A stretch of 64,000 bases of DNA from positions 10,055,501 through 10,119,500 of the forward strand of contig OY727093.1 in the NCBI GenBank assembly GCA_963402885.1. The letters run 5' to 3'. Origin of the DNA: Antedon bifida (Eukaryota; Echinodermata; Crinoidea; Comatulida; Antedonidae). Position numbers and translations under genes: made by a program. Below, in pieces: positions 38,101 to 50,800 of this stretch. Numbering within the stretch: position 1 is the first letter of the stretch; each line of letters opens with the position of its first letter. The notes beneath the pieces were generated by a model. It did no database searches and was not told where the DNA came from. It was given only the letters and a program-made list of their open reading frames with translations.

Positions 38101-39273
38101 GTGAAAGACTAAAATAGATCATATCATCAATACATCGTGGTTTAAAGTACGTGGCACACATTTGTGTGATTTGAAAAACTACAGTGAAATGAACTTTAAA
38201 TAATCATGTTTTTGCTATCCAAGACGTGTATCGTTTGCTACTGTTATAAAGGTCTAATCAAATTTCTTTGAAATTCTATTGAATTGCCAATGAAAACAAA
38301 TATAGAAACTGAGAATTATTATTGTTTCTCAACTAAAACTGAAAATAACAACCATTAATGTAATTATTATGCATGTTTTTTTAATAAGTAAACATATTTA
38401 AATAATACTTGTATCTTTAATATTCATGTCTTTTTTCTGTAAGTGTGCATGATAACATATTGAGGGTGAAAATAGTCACTTATTGCATGCATTTGAAAGC
38501 CTAGTATAGTTTAAAGATGCCGATATGCATATCAAGCAATAGTAACCTGATGTGCCCATTTTCTTATTATTACAGTTTACCCACACTTATCATTGCTGAT
38601 ATTGTTTTTGTTGTTATATAGTATTTTATATTTTTTTAAAGATTTCTTTAAAGACGTCATTTAGCCTATTCAGTTTAGTTTCTATTTCGGCGTTTTATTT
38701 ATCTAACCATATCTAATAAGTAAACATATTTAAATAATACTTGTATCTTTAATATTCATGTCTTTTTTCTGTAAGTGTGCATGATAACATATTGAGGGTG
38801 AGAATAGTCACTTATTGCATGCATTTGAAAGCCTAGTATAGTTTAAAGATGCCGATATGCATATCAAGCAATAGTAACCTGATGTGCCCATTTTCTTATT
38901 ATTACAGTTTACCCACACTTATCATTGCTGATATTGTTTTTGTTGTTATATAGTATTTTATATTTTTTTAAAGATTTCTTTAAAGACGTCATTTAGCCTA
39001 TTCAGTTTAGTTTCTATTTCGGCGTTTTATTTATCTAACCATATAAAGTATTGTCTGTACAAAGCATTCTATAGCGTGTATTACCAGTAAACTTACACCA
39101 GTTTTTTTTTATTTTTCTCTGTAGGAAATAGATGTAAAAGAATTGTTCCAATCATGTATGAGTCGTGTAGCATTCCAGAAATATTGCGGTTTATTAGTGT
39201 ATGTGATTATACAAAAACAGACCTTCGACCTTTCTTTTGGGAACGTCTAGCTGTAGCACTTGGTTTAAACTAA
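35137..39273 (+). CDS. MYD88: MyD88, Toll/IL-1 receptor adaptor, with long N-terminal extension
   Basis: Cytosolic adaptor that links TIR-domain receptors to IRAK kinases through death-domain assembly. Exons 35137-36061, 36409-36483, 36748-36822, 37185-37362, 37803-37894 and 39125-39273 sum to 1494 nt (497 residues), all in phase. The death domain (about 222-308) contains [28 protein letters not shown] and [15 protein letters not shown], matching MyD88 at nearly every landmark. The intermediate segment includes GITLHDHP. The TIR domain (about 360-497) has box 1 FDAFVCF, BB loop [18 protein letters not shown] and box 3 FWERLAVAL. Vertebrate MyD88 is about 296 residues; the difference is an N-terminal serine-rich, acidic region of about 220 residues without a recognised domain. 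An acceptor at 35123 suggests a non-coding upstream exon. Identity is very secure; the N-terminal start is less so. Confidence 0.93.
38382..39044. repeat. 332-bp tandem duplication in the last MYD88 intron
   Basis: Units 38382-38712 and 38714-39044 are nearly identical; I see one difference (GGGTGAAAATAG versus GGGTGAGAATAG). The unit has no coding content. The near-identity implies a very recent duplication or two haplotypes joined during assembly. Confidence 0.9.
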
Positions 39274-42200
39274 AATTAGAATTGTTCGTACCTACAGTTT
39301 GTCTGAAACCGGGTAAAAGATTATGTTCAATAAAGAGATTGTGATTACAGTAATAATATAGGCCGTGTAATAATACTATCACGACTGTTGGTTGCAGCGC
39401 GACTGACTATTGTTTAATTCTGGAGTGTTGATTACTTCACATTACTAGAAATATATGATGATTTCGAACCAAAAAAGGTACAAGTTATGTTCAAACGCAC
39501 AGGAGATAAGCGTTAAACGAATTTAAGCTGATCAGAAACATTACTCCACCTCTATTGTATACAATAAGCAGACAATATGTTCTTCCGTTGGCTAGTTTAT
39601 CGATTGTAGATAAATATGTCAGTGCATCTAAATTTAAAATAAAATTTGATAGGATCGGAATTAATTATAATTATATTTCCTTTTGAAAGCAGCAAATAAC
39701 AAACAAACATGATTTTTCATTTTAGGTTTCTTTAGCACAATTTAACTAATGGCATGTTTCATCTTAGAATTATAGAATTAAGTTTGACCATGTATATCAT
39801 GGTACATGGTATGGAACAAATACTAAAACTAATCCTATACTATCAGGATAAATACAGTATAATGTTATACCATATTGATTATAACTGCTACTAAAGCTTC
39901 AAAGTAACCCTGTGTCACTATTCCTTGCTTGCGTTTTTAGGGTTGGTTTATTATAAGAGAGTTGCTTGTTGTAGCACTTAAAATTACTGATACAGTTACT
40001 ATAGAATACTTTACAGTATGTCTGTAGTGTTTCGTATGGCTGCAGTCGCTGCACCAACGAGGAAATACAATGGATTATACTAAAGATATGAGTGTGTTAG
40101 GCAAAACAATTCTTCAGAATGGGTTTATATTTGTTTGACAAAGATTGTTTTTATGTATTATGTTTTTGTAACTGATGTTAACCATAATAAAAGCGGGAGT
40201 GGAATAAACTGAATTGTAGTTAAAGAATGGAATAACAACGCTGTTGGATCAGTGCTAAATAAGGGCATTTTCTTTATGGTTGGGTTCACATGAACTTTTG
40301 ATGTATCCATTATTACCAAAGTGGCGGGCCACAAGGTATGATTTAAAATAAATTTAAAATCTTTAAAATACATATTGAAATTGTATTGATTTATTTCTTA
40401 AACTGTGTCTACACTATCAAACTAGTTGGAAATTTCTTAGCTTGGAGTAGGTTTTTTCCCCGTTATAAAACATAATCGCAGATGTATTCCTGATTTCACT
40501 AAAATCGATACACCATCAGGTCTGACGCCCACGAAACTCCATGAATGATGGGCGGAAATTGTGACGTCAAACTCTAACGATTTATTTATATACAGTTGCA
40601 TTGAACATTGTATATAAAATTAAAATGTATAAACTTTCCGACATTAAGCGATTTGAAAGAATGTCGGACACAAAGTGCATATTGTATGATTGTAAAACAT
40701 TACCCCCGATTAACACTGAAAGATTCCCGCTATGTCGCGTTTTGCTGTTTGCTGTGTTCATGTCACAGTGGTTAGATTATTACTGTTTTCTTAGGTCCTA
40801 TAAAGGGGATTTCCCTCAACTTGACAGGTAGGCCTACAGCCAAGAAAATTGCAAATGTATTACCAACCAACCATGAGGAATGTTCACACATGAAAAGAAA
40901 AACTACCGTATATTTATCAAGGCCTGGAAAATATTAATTCTTCTATGACCCAATACATACTTTTATGTCTAAAAATGGGAGAATTAAATCATTCTTCCAT
41001 GGTCTAAAGGTATATTAATTACCGTGTACTAAGACCTAGCTTAGTTGTATTAATCACAATATTTATTTAATTCATGCATATATTCATCACACTCTTGATG
41101 ATTATAGATAATAATAACTTACTAACGTATTGATAAGAGTTTACTGATGAAGTATCTTTATTGGTTTGAAGAATAATTTTAGCAATCAAACTGATTATAT
41201 TTCACTTTCGTTCCTGTGTCTTCTATAAATGAGTGGACATTTTGTCAAAAAGGAAGCCTAGACGATTTATTATTGTCTGCGTACACATTTTATAATGTTT
41301 TATTTATTACTTCCTTGTTAGCATACATGTATAATAAGGCGACAGGCCTATAATACAAAGTTATTGTACTACCGTATACAATAAAATCGGGTTAAACAAT
41401 CTTTTACAAATGGTAGGTAAAGGATACGCCGAGGTATGACCTATCCCCTACCCCACCCCACCCCTCCCCTCCCAAGGGAGGAAGGGTGGTAGAGTGTGAC
41501 CTACCCCTACCTTGTAAGGATTGATATTAAATAATATTTCCATTACGTTTATTTACAATTTCATTTGGTTTATACAATACACTTGACATTGAGTTCACAG
41601 TTGAAATACCCATTTTAGGTAACTATTATTCGTTTTACCACATATGAATAAAGTATCATTGTAATCCGTGCATACGTAGGCCTACGTCATTCAATATGTG
41701 AAGACATCCGTTGAAAGCAGTTTATGGTCCTAAAAAGGGAATTTCCCTCAGTAATAAACAGGTACAGTTTATACAGTTTATCATTCTTCCTTATAATCTA
41801 GACCTTGGCATCCAGTCCCGTCGTTTTAAGTTTCAAACGGGAAAGTGGGGGTGTTAAATTGTAATCTGACTACAGTACAAGATATTTGAATAAAAACCAC
41901 AATTACACAGAACATTTCGTAGAAAATGGTAGGAAAAAAGATTATTTTTTTTAATTGAAGGTCATGACCATAACAGCAAAACCATAGCTATTATATATAT
42001 ATATTTATATTATTTATTGTTAACTGTTTTTGATGTTGTATTGTTTTATGTTTCAAACCTGTTAGTGGCGGTAATTGTCGCTGTGGTTTTGATTGAATAA
42101 AATAAAATAAAATTACTAAGCACAAAAAAGCTTCATTAGGCCTATTAAATTGTTGATAAAAGGGATTTTTGTCGGCAAAAAGGAAAATGTCCTAATTATT

Positions 42201-43001
42201 TTAAGTTAAAAAGTATTATACATAGGCCTACATAAATGAACAATTTAAATTAGGATTAGTTTAATTATTATAAGAAGATATTAAACGAAGCAGGAACCTC
42301 AATTATTTTGTTAATGACTTACTGGAATTAAGTTTATATACAGCAAAAGATAGAACTCTTTTAAATTAGTGGAGACTAATTTTGATTCATAGAAGTTATT
42401 TTTGTGTTGTTCTGAAGAAGATCTTTAATGTATTGTTGAGTCCAAAAGCAGTAGGCCTATAACAAATAAAAAACAAATTAATTAAATTTAGTAGGGCCTA
42501 TACATTCATTTAAGACACACACGGCCAACGACAGGAACGAACTTGGCACGAAATAGTAAATCAAAATTAATTTAACTATTTACAACTTTTAACTATTTAC
42601 ATGAATTTAATTAAATTATTATTTCACATAGGCCTCCATTATCTTAGATTCAATTAAAAATAGACTTTATTTTAATATAAGCGTGTAAAATTATTGAGAT
42701 TAAGAACTTTATAATTACAATTTAAATGTTCAGAGTAAAGCATTGTCTCTACATTAGCAGATTTAAACGAATTACAAATATATTTACTGTAATCGCTGAT
42801 GTAATTGTAAATGTTTACATTATGGGCGGCGTAGAAATCATGAATGTGTGTGTTTACGCAATGCACATCTCTACCACATCTATCATCAAGAGACACATTA
42901 AAGTAAGGTCAAAGTCAATGTCTGGGCTTAGATCTACAATAGATTAGGCCTATAACATTATCCCGCTATGGTATGTTCAAATAGCACCGACTTTTTCTAG
43001 A
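39274..43001. other. intergenic between MYD88 and the acyl-CoA dehydrogenase cluster
   Basis: No supported exon. Visible landmarks: a MITE-like end near 40403 (CTGTGTCTACACTATCAAAC), two copies of a short repeat around GGGATTTCCCTCA / GGGAATTTCCCTCA (near 40806 and 41738), a C-rich tract at 41447-41475, and a LINE-type tail ending in repeated AATAAAATAAAATA near 42095-42115. From about 42865 the text matches the upstream regions of the other dehydrogenase copies, so the duplicated unit begins here. Confidence 0.45.
39329..39334 (+). promoter_or_regulatory. candidate poly(A) signal of MYD88
   Basis: AATAAA 56 bases after the stop codon, the first such signal downstream. Confidence 0.5.
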
Positions 43002-43153
43002 ATGGCGGCTCACTTTAGACATATAAGTTTTTCGACTCAAAATATCAATTCGAAATGTTGGAATGCCAAAAAGTTCAGAAGTTTCAAAAGGTCCAATAAA
43101 ATAATTATTCATCAACCAAATAGTTGAAACAGTCCCTGGGCAATTTCAACGTC

Positions 43154-43279
43154 GGGAAAATTCCGGACGTCTCCGAAAAAATAAATAAAATTATGACGTT
43201 CAAAGTTACCAGAATCCGGAAAATTCCGGACGTCTCCGAAAAAATAAATAAAATGATGACGTTCAAAGTTACCAGAATA
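43154..43279. repeat. 63-bp tandem duplication
   Basis: Two adjacent units, each with GGAAAATTCCGGACGTCTCC and TGACGTTCAAAGTTACCAGA, lie in the first intron of the pseudogene. The intact copies have a single unit. Confidence 0.85.
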
Positions 43280-44020
43280 ACATGAATTAATATGGCTATG
43301 ACGTAATAAAACAATCGATAAACCGCAATATCAAGGTCAATTCCAAATGTGGAGAAGAATAACGCCATGAACTTGAAGCTGTACAATGACAAAAATGTAA
43401 GTTATTATTATTATTAATCATTACTAATATGTATTATATAATGGAATTATATTTTATTGTAGAAACTACACCAGCTACAGACCAGTCACTTCGTGTACTC
43501 CTCGTCTCACAGACTTCAATACTCGAGCGATTTTTAACGAAGACTTCCGTAAAAAAGCTCGGCAGTTTTTTAATAGTCTTGTTGCTAACCAAAGAAGGTA
43601 AGAAATAACGAAAAAAGGGATTGAATCGCCACCCCTAGTGTATTATTGTTATTTTTTTTATTATTATTTCATCATATAATACATTACAAAGGAAAAACAA
43701 AATCAAATAAAAAATTAAAATTAAAAGCAAACAAAAACAATAAAAATATCCATCTAATAAATTAAATAACGGTTCACAAAAATTATAAAGTGTATTATAC
43801 TATATAAAGACCAGAGTATAATAATAATAATTCATTGTTATTTATGAAAGATTTGAAATATGATTATTAAAATTTTCCACAAAAGAAAAAGAAAAAAAGG
43901 TACGGTAAATTTAATGAATGAAAGACTTGAGTATAGACAATGATCAAAGAAGATTTTATTTTTTCTCTCACCGTTTTAATAACCTTTTTAGTCGCGTGGA
44001 CGCGACTCTATAGTTCACTA

Positions 44021-44073
44021 TGTCGGTCGGTCGGTCTGTCGGTATGTCGGTCTGTCGGTCTGTCTGTCGGTCC
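44021..44073. repeat. GTCG/GTCT tetranucleotide microsatellite
   Basis: Irregular repeats of GTCG and GTCT, preceded by GCGTGGACGCGACTCTATAG, a sequence arrangement often seen at degraded DNA-transposon ends in marine invertebrates. Absent from the matching introns of the other copies. Confidence 0.7.
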
Positions 44074-46395
44074 GGTATCATTATGCGTTTTAGCACGCTA
44101 CTTATGGCTGTTGGCCTTGTTCCTTTTGGTTTGTTCTATTTGAGTAAAACCCTCACTAATGTAACATTAGATAAGCTAACATTATGGTAATTAGGAAAGT
44201 TATCTAGTGTAGGTAATGTTGGCCCAGACTTTGAAAGATGTGTCCTTGATAAATGAAAGTATTTTGAACTATGGTTATAGGCCTGGGCGTTTACAACGAG
44301 ATAATTTGTTTACTTCAGCAATTAATTCATCGTTATTTTCAGTAAATTGAGCTTCTTAAAGTTTATGTTAAAAACATCAAATCTAACAAGCTAATTATTG
44401 ATATAATGTTTCTTGTAGATGGGAACTACAAGGGAAAATTGAAACCGATGTTTGGTTTTGATTTGTTTTGGTAATGCAGGTCTTCTGTGTGTCACTATTC
44501 CAAAGGAATATGGTGGTGTCGGTGCTGATTTCAAGACTTCGGTTATTGTCTGGGAAGAACAGTAAAGTTTTCACACACAAATGATTAAAACTATCGAATG
44601 ACCATACCGCTTAAATTGTATATCCCGGGATGCATGCGCCCGGTAAGCCTTTACCCGTTAGTGACGTGATCTACAAAACGTATGAATGATCATGGGGAAA
44701 CTTCATATTCTTCTTCATTTTCTTATTAAACGAATAAGGAAAAATAACTCGTGACCACCAAGCTCTATTCGGGGGACACTCATTAAAAACACTTTGTTGG
44801 GTCTCGAAGGTGTCGCATTAATAGGATTGTACTATAGCCTAATTTTTTTGGGGTTAGGGTATCTCGAAACCACCAAACTCTGTCTATTTATAGAACAAGA
44901 ACAACATAATTCTTCACCGTCTTTGAGTCTTATTTAATTTGTGACGTCATTGTCGTCATCATAACAATACCATGACCATTATTATAGTCTATATTGAAAA
45001 GAGTGAGATACTTGTTTTGTGTAAACATACGTTATAACAATATTCTAATACTACAACGCTTCTTTTTCCATTAGAATGTATAGCAATGGTGTGGTACATC
45101 ATTTTTTAAAGAGACAATTTGAAGACCCAACAAGTTTCTTCTTAAGTTGCAGTTTGTACATGTTCTTTAACACGGAATATTGTTTCCGTTGTTTTGGTTC
45201 ATATGTTCTTATAATTATTGTATAGTAGAGTATAGAGTGGTATATGAAGACATTTTTTTTATCTGTATATAAAGGTATAATGTTTGTTAGAAATACATAT
45301 ACAAAAAAATGTATTCTTATTTTGAAAGGACACTTGCGAATTATTTTTTGATGATGTTCGGTTGCCTCCAAGCGCTCTTCTTGGAAAGGAGCATAAAGGT
45401 TTTTATCACCTAATGCAATAGTTACCAAGAGAGAGAATGCTAGTCGGATGTCTTGCTTTGGCACATAGCGAATACATATTTGAACAAACTAGACACTTTC
45501 TCAAACTTAACGGTAGTTTGTTTGAATCACAGGTTAGTTCAGTGTCGTACCATTTTCATTTTAAGGAAATACGTATGTGTCTACCCTTAGTCAGGCCTTA
45601 GTTTACCAATACGAGCAAGCTTATTGCAAACAATACAAGTTTCCTAAGCAAACTTTACCAAACCTGTGTTTGCGAACTGTTTGGAGAAGGGACAGTAGGG
45701 TCATTTTGTCTATCTGGAGGATTAAATATGTGAAAAGCACATATTTTCCCAACCCTCAGCAAACCAGTTTATGAAGAAGGTGCACGGCCTAAAGCCTAAT
45801 CCCAAACTTAACCAATGTTTTGTTTGAACTCGGTGCAAAGGTTTTCTATAGAGTAGACTTCTGTAAAATTGTTTTCTGTAGTTTGCCCAATTTTGTCAAC
45901 TGGTACACAAACTTTAGAAAAAAAATCGTTATGTAGACTTATCTTAATACATTTCATGCCAAACTCACAGTTTTCTCAATTTTGCAAACTAATGTTTGCT
46001 AGCCTAGACTTTAATGTCTATTTCAGGAAAAAAACACAAACTTGCTGAATTTAAAACAGACATTTTGGTTGGACGAAGTTTTGCTGATCAATGTATTCAG
46101 TTGTTTGAGGAAGGCAGACTTTGTTCTTCTAGCGCTTCGATGCTTAAGTATTGGTAAGTATAAATGCAAAGTGTATTAATCTGTCACAATTTATCTTTCC
46201 TTCGTACATTACACCATCAAAGCCGTCTGCTTTTCTAAACATATGAGTCTTCAGAAAAGAATATCGGCCTACGGCTGCTACACAGGACGATTAATGATCG
46301 AGGATAAATACATAAAACAAAAGAAATTAGACAGGTTTTCATTCTAGAACTTAACCAGTTATGTTGTCTTTGACAACAGTAAAACAATAAAATAT

Positions 46396-46580
46396 CCTCA
46401 CGATATTATTTCTCTTGCTATCATGACGCCATTTGATTGGACGTTTAAAAATATTTTTTTCTTCAAAGGCATAGCATAAGTGGTTATGCTATAGTTCTAA
46501 ATTGAAAACTTTTTAAATTTCTTTTAAAAATGCATATTTGTCTATTTATATCCTCGATCGTTATCGTCCTAGTGTAAATT
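46396..46580 (+). repeat. second copy of the dispersed repeat found at 24738-24920
   Basis: Shares CACGATATTATT, ATTTGATTGGACGT, TTCTTCAAAGGCA and CGATCGTTATCGTC with the receptor-intron copy, in the same order and orientation. Located before the last exon of the pseudogene; not seen in copies 2 and 3. Confidence 0.6.
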
Positions 46581-46887
46581 GAATTGTATTATGACTACAG
46601 TGTGTTAACCATAGAGATATATAATCATTATCTCTCTGCTATATGGCATAATACAAGATCGTTTTGTATATTTAACTATTACTTTAACCTTCCGTATTTT
46701 TATTAGGTGTACGGATCCAACTAACAAAATTGTGAATGAGTGTGTACAACAACACGGTCAAAGTGGTTGCATGGCAGATAACAATGTAGCCCGTGCGTTT
46801 GTGGATTCTCGTATTCAATCAATTTATGGAGGAAGCAACGAAATCATGAAAGAACTGATTGCGAGAGATATTGTATCAAAAAAATAA

Positions 46888-47859
46888 ATAAAAACAACCC
46901 ATAGAAGCAGTTTACAAATAAATCTATACTACATGGGGTATTAACTTTCAATAGTAGACCTATTGTATTTACATTTACGTTTCATCATTCACCTCATGTC
47001 ATTATTTGTACCATTACACTCATAAACATTCATTATTTGTATAATAGTAGACCTATTGTATATGTATACCTATGCATGAAGCTATTCTATGATTTTGGTT
47101 CTCTGATCAATTGATCCTTAAATAAAGACATTGTAGTTGTAAGTAATTCAGATTATATTGTATTATTCTGAGGTGTTAGATGCAACTGGTCATTAGCGTT
47201 ACACTGGTATTCTTAGGAAATAAAAATGAATGCTTATCAAGTATTGATGAAATATTTCAAAAATCTATGTTTGCTAACTTAATCCAACAAATATGATATG
47301 ATCCAACACATGACAGATTAATTTGCATATTCCAGATTCCAAAAAAGTTTGTTTACGCTACGTAACATGAAATAATTTAGACTCTTTTTGTGAATGTTTT
47401 GTTCGCGACGACGACGACGTGGATGGAATTGAAATATCTATGTGTGTGTGTGGCGTTAGTTAGGGTAGGCCTAGCATCTAGATATTTATCAAAATGTGCA
47501 TCCAAATATCAATGGAGAGTCTAAGGCAATATAAGAATTAAATAATCTACAAAAAATCCATTTTAAAAACATCGAGTCTAGAAAAAGGAATGTAACAACG
47601 ATAAGAAGATGCTTGACGACTTCTCTTAAATTCTTATTTACTGTAAACGCCGCTGTGATTGTTTTAAATGCTATTATGAGCGGGTTATCAAAATCATTAT
47701 CTGTGATTGTGCAATGTATCACATCTAACATCAAGAGACACATTAAATTAAGGTCAAAGTCAATGTCTGGGCTTAGATCTACAATAGATTAGGCCTAAAA
47801 CATTATCTCGCCAAAGCACCGACTATTGTATACTCATCTGCCGACAGCAAACTTCTAGA
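46888..47859. other. intergenic between copies 1 and 2
   Basis: No exon supported. It holds the 3' flank of copy 1, with AATAAA at 47121-47126, and the duplicated 5' flank of copy 2. The text at 47745-47790 (GTCAATGTCTGGGCTTAGAT) is shared with 42910 and 53410, marking the amplified unit. Confidence 0.5.
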
Positions 47860-50800
47860 ATGGCGGCTCTCTTTAGACATATAAGTTTTTCGACTAAAAA
47901 CGTCAATTTAAAATGTTGGAATGTCCAAAAGTTCAGCAGTTTCAAAAGGTAAGCCCAATATTATTCATCAACCAAATATTTGAAACAGACTTAGGCATTT
48001 TCAACGTCGGAAAATTCCGGACGTCTCCGAAACAAAAATGATGACGTTCAAAGTTACTAGAATAAGTTGGATGACATGGATGGACACGTAATAAAACAAT
48101 CGATAAACCGCAATATCAAGGTCAATTCCAAATAAGGAGAAGAATAACGCCATGAACTTGAAGCTGTACAATGAAAAAAATGTAAGTTATGATTATTAAT
48201 CATTGTTAATATTGTATTTTATTGTAGAAACTACACCAGCTACAGACCAGTCACTTCGTGTACTCCTCGTCTCACAGACTTCAATACTCGAGCGATTTTT
48301 AACGAAGAACATGACAACTTCCGCAAAAAAGCTCGAGAGTTTTATAATAGTCTTGTTGCTAACCAAAGAAGGTAAGAAAATAACGAAAAGGGTAGAAAAT
48401 GGTGTTGAACCTCCACTCCTAGTATTTTATATATATAAAGGCCAAAGTATAATAATGATTCATTGTTATTAAAAGATTTTAAATATGAATGATTATTAAA
48501 ATTGTGGTTTACCAAAAAAGAAGAAAAAAGTACGGTAAAAGAAGAGGAACTGAGTCTTTAAACAGTGTGATGAAGGAAGATTTGATTTTGTTTCCTCACC
48601 GTTTCAATAACCTTTCTTTAAATATGAATGATTATTAAAATTGTGGTTTACCACAAAAGAAGAAAAAAGTACGGTAAAAGAAGAAGAACTGAGTCTTTAA
48701 ACAGTGTGATGAAGGAAGATTTGATTTTGTTTCCTCACCGTTTCAATAACCTTTCCCCTTTTTAGTTTAGTCCTTCAAATTTTAGTAAAACCCTCACTCA
48801 TGTAATATTAGATAAGCTTAACATTAGGATAATTAGACAGTTATCTAGTATAGATAATGTAGACCCAGACTTTGTACGATGTGTCCTGTTAAATGAAAGT
48901 ATTTTGCTAGCTATTGTTGTAGGCCTGGGCGTTCACAATGAAATAATTTGTAATAAAATTAATGTACTTCAGCAATTAATAAAAACAACTGTCTTTCATA
49001 ATTTGCAGTAAATTGAGCTTCTAAACGTAATTGTGGGTTACCGTATATTTGGCCTAATTATTCATGAATCTTATAGATGGGAATCACAAGGAATAATTGA
49101 CACCGAAGTTTGGCGACAAGTTGGTGACGCTGGTCTGCTATGTGTGACTGCTCCAAAGCAATACGGTGGCATTGGTGCTGATTACAAGTCTTCCGTTATT
49201 CTATGGGAAGAACAGTAATGTTAATTTCTTTCCTTTTTTGTGCACACATTTGCTCACCAAATTTATTAAAACTACGAAATAACCACTCATATTCTACCGC
49301 TTCAGCATTTGGTCGGATACATGCAAGGTTGTCGCTTGACGAATAACGTGTTCAGAATTAATTACACTACTATATTTTTATAAGAGAACATATGAAAAAC
49401 GAATGAGGGGCATCATTTGGTTCACGGTCAACCCCTATCAGGCGAATAGGGGTATTATTAGGGAAACACTTTATTGGGCCCCGAATGTGTCTAATTAATG
49501 GGGTTTATTATTATTAATTAACATTCATTATTTGTATACTAAACTTTTGTTTAGTTGGTCATCTAATATCTCGATTACCAACAAACGATAAACATGGATT
49601 TTGTCTAATAATAGAGCTAATTCACCTTCTTTAAATCGTAATTTCCGTGACGTCATCATCATCATTATCATCACCATAATAGTCTATACTGAAAAGTGTG
49701 AGATACAATCTAGTACATGTTTTTTTGAACACAAACAACGTTTTTTTATTATTAGAATGTACAAAAATGGCGTGGGTTCATTTTTCCCCTTACATAGTGA
49801 TATTGTAGGAACGTATATCTCAGATTTAGGAACCAAAGAACAAAAGGAAAGAATTCTGCCAAAAATGGTATCGGGTGAAATGATAGGGTGCATAGCAATG
49901 ACCGAACCTCAAGCTGGCAGGCAAGTCTTTATTATACTTTATAAAGTTCTGTATTCCAATATTTAGCACTTAAATAACTCATTCAGCTTACTTTCACTGA
50001 ATTTACCGGCATTAATCATGGCAGTAATAATTAATCATAAAGTGAATAGCAGTGCAGTATAATTATTAGTATGGTTGTTGATATGATGATGACGATGATC
50101 TTTATTTTAATTCCACAGCGATATACAAGGGATTAGAACGAGTGCTGTTAAAGATGGAAATGACTGGATTTTGAATGGTAGTAAGGTAAAATAAGCCCTG
50201 TCTATATCGTTGTACTCCTATGCATAATTGTATTATTGACAACCTTTATTGAAATCACAAGATCTATGGCAACCTGCACCCGAGGTTTAAACATGGAAGA
50301 TTTGTATCCGAAATGAAATAAAAGATTGAATTGAATTGTTACAATTTGTATGATATTCGCATCAACTCTTAGTAAAGTCAGTATTAACGTTATTGAAATC
50401 AATTGCTAAGGTTTTCATCTCGAATGGATATCTAGCGGACCTGTGCATCGCAGTTGCCATAACGGATCCAAAGGCAAAGAGTTTGGCACATGGAATTAGT
50501 CTATTCTTGGTTGAAAGAGGAATGGAAGGATACACTAGGGGGCAGCCTTTACAGAAAATTGGACAAAAAGCTGTAGTAAGTCTGCTTTTATTTGCAGGGA
50601 CTGGTTATAATTATAGGCCTACCTTCGAGAATAGAGTTTCTATTGTAGTTCTGTTGTCATGGTCCTATATACTTATTAGAGTATAGAGACTGGTATATAA
50701 AGACAACAATCACACTGTTTACTACAATTATTATTAGCAGTGTTTGTTAATTTTTTTCTTTTAAAGGACACATGCGAATTATTTTTTGACGATGTTCGAC

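Larger units (their letters stand above)
43002..46887 (+). pseudogene. decayed long-chain acyl-CoA dehydrogenase copy 1
   Basis: Exon remnants match the two intact copies downstream. Exon 1 (43002-43090) has lost its donor through a 4-base deletion (GTCCAA where the intact copies have GTAAGC or GTAGGT). Exon 2 (43463-43597) lacks nine bases. Exon 3 (from 44419) has a block replaced, giving an in-frame TGA at 44459-44461. Only the first bases of exon 4 remain near 45075, and exons 5 and 6 are missing. Exon 7 (45329-45532) has an in-frame TAG at 45419-45421. Exon 8 (46027-46153) is one base short, a frameshift. The last exon (46707-46887) is still open and ends YGGSNEIMKELIARDIV plus two lysines. 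Taken together this cannot make an enzyme. Confidence 0.88.

Noticed and set aside
40601-40831. Open frame of 76 codons as a gene
   Set aside because: No family features or neighbouring exons; part of the text (GGGATTTCCCTCA) recurs at 41738, indicating repeat sequence.
43367-43396. ATGAACTTGAAGCTGTACAA plus a GTAAG donor, present in all three ACADL copies, as an alternative first exon
   Set aside because: It ends in phase 0, while exon 2 needs phase 2; joining it gives a frameshift and an early stop. Conservation is explained by the recent duplication.
48203-48472. Open frame of 89 codons over ACADL exon 2 (also at 54126-54335)
   Set aside because: Wrong frame. The +1 frame gives conserved ACADL text (NEEHDNFRKKAREF) that joins exons 1 and 3 in phase.
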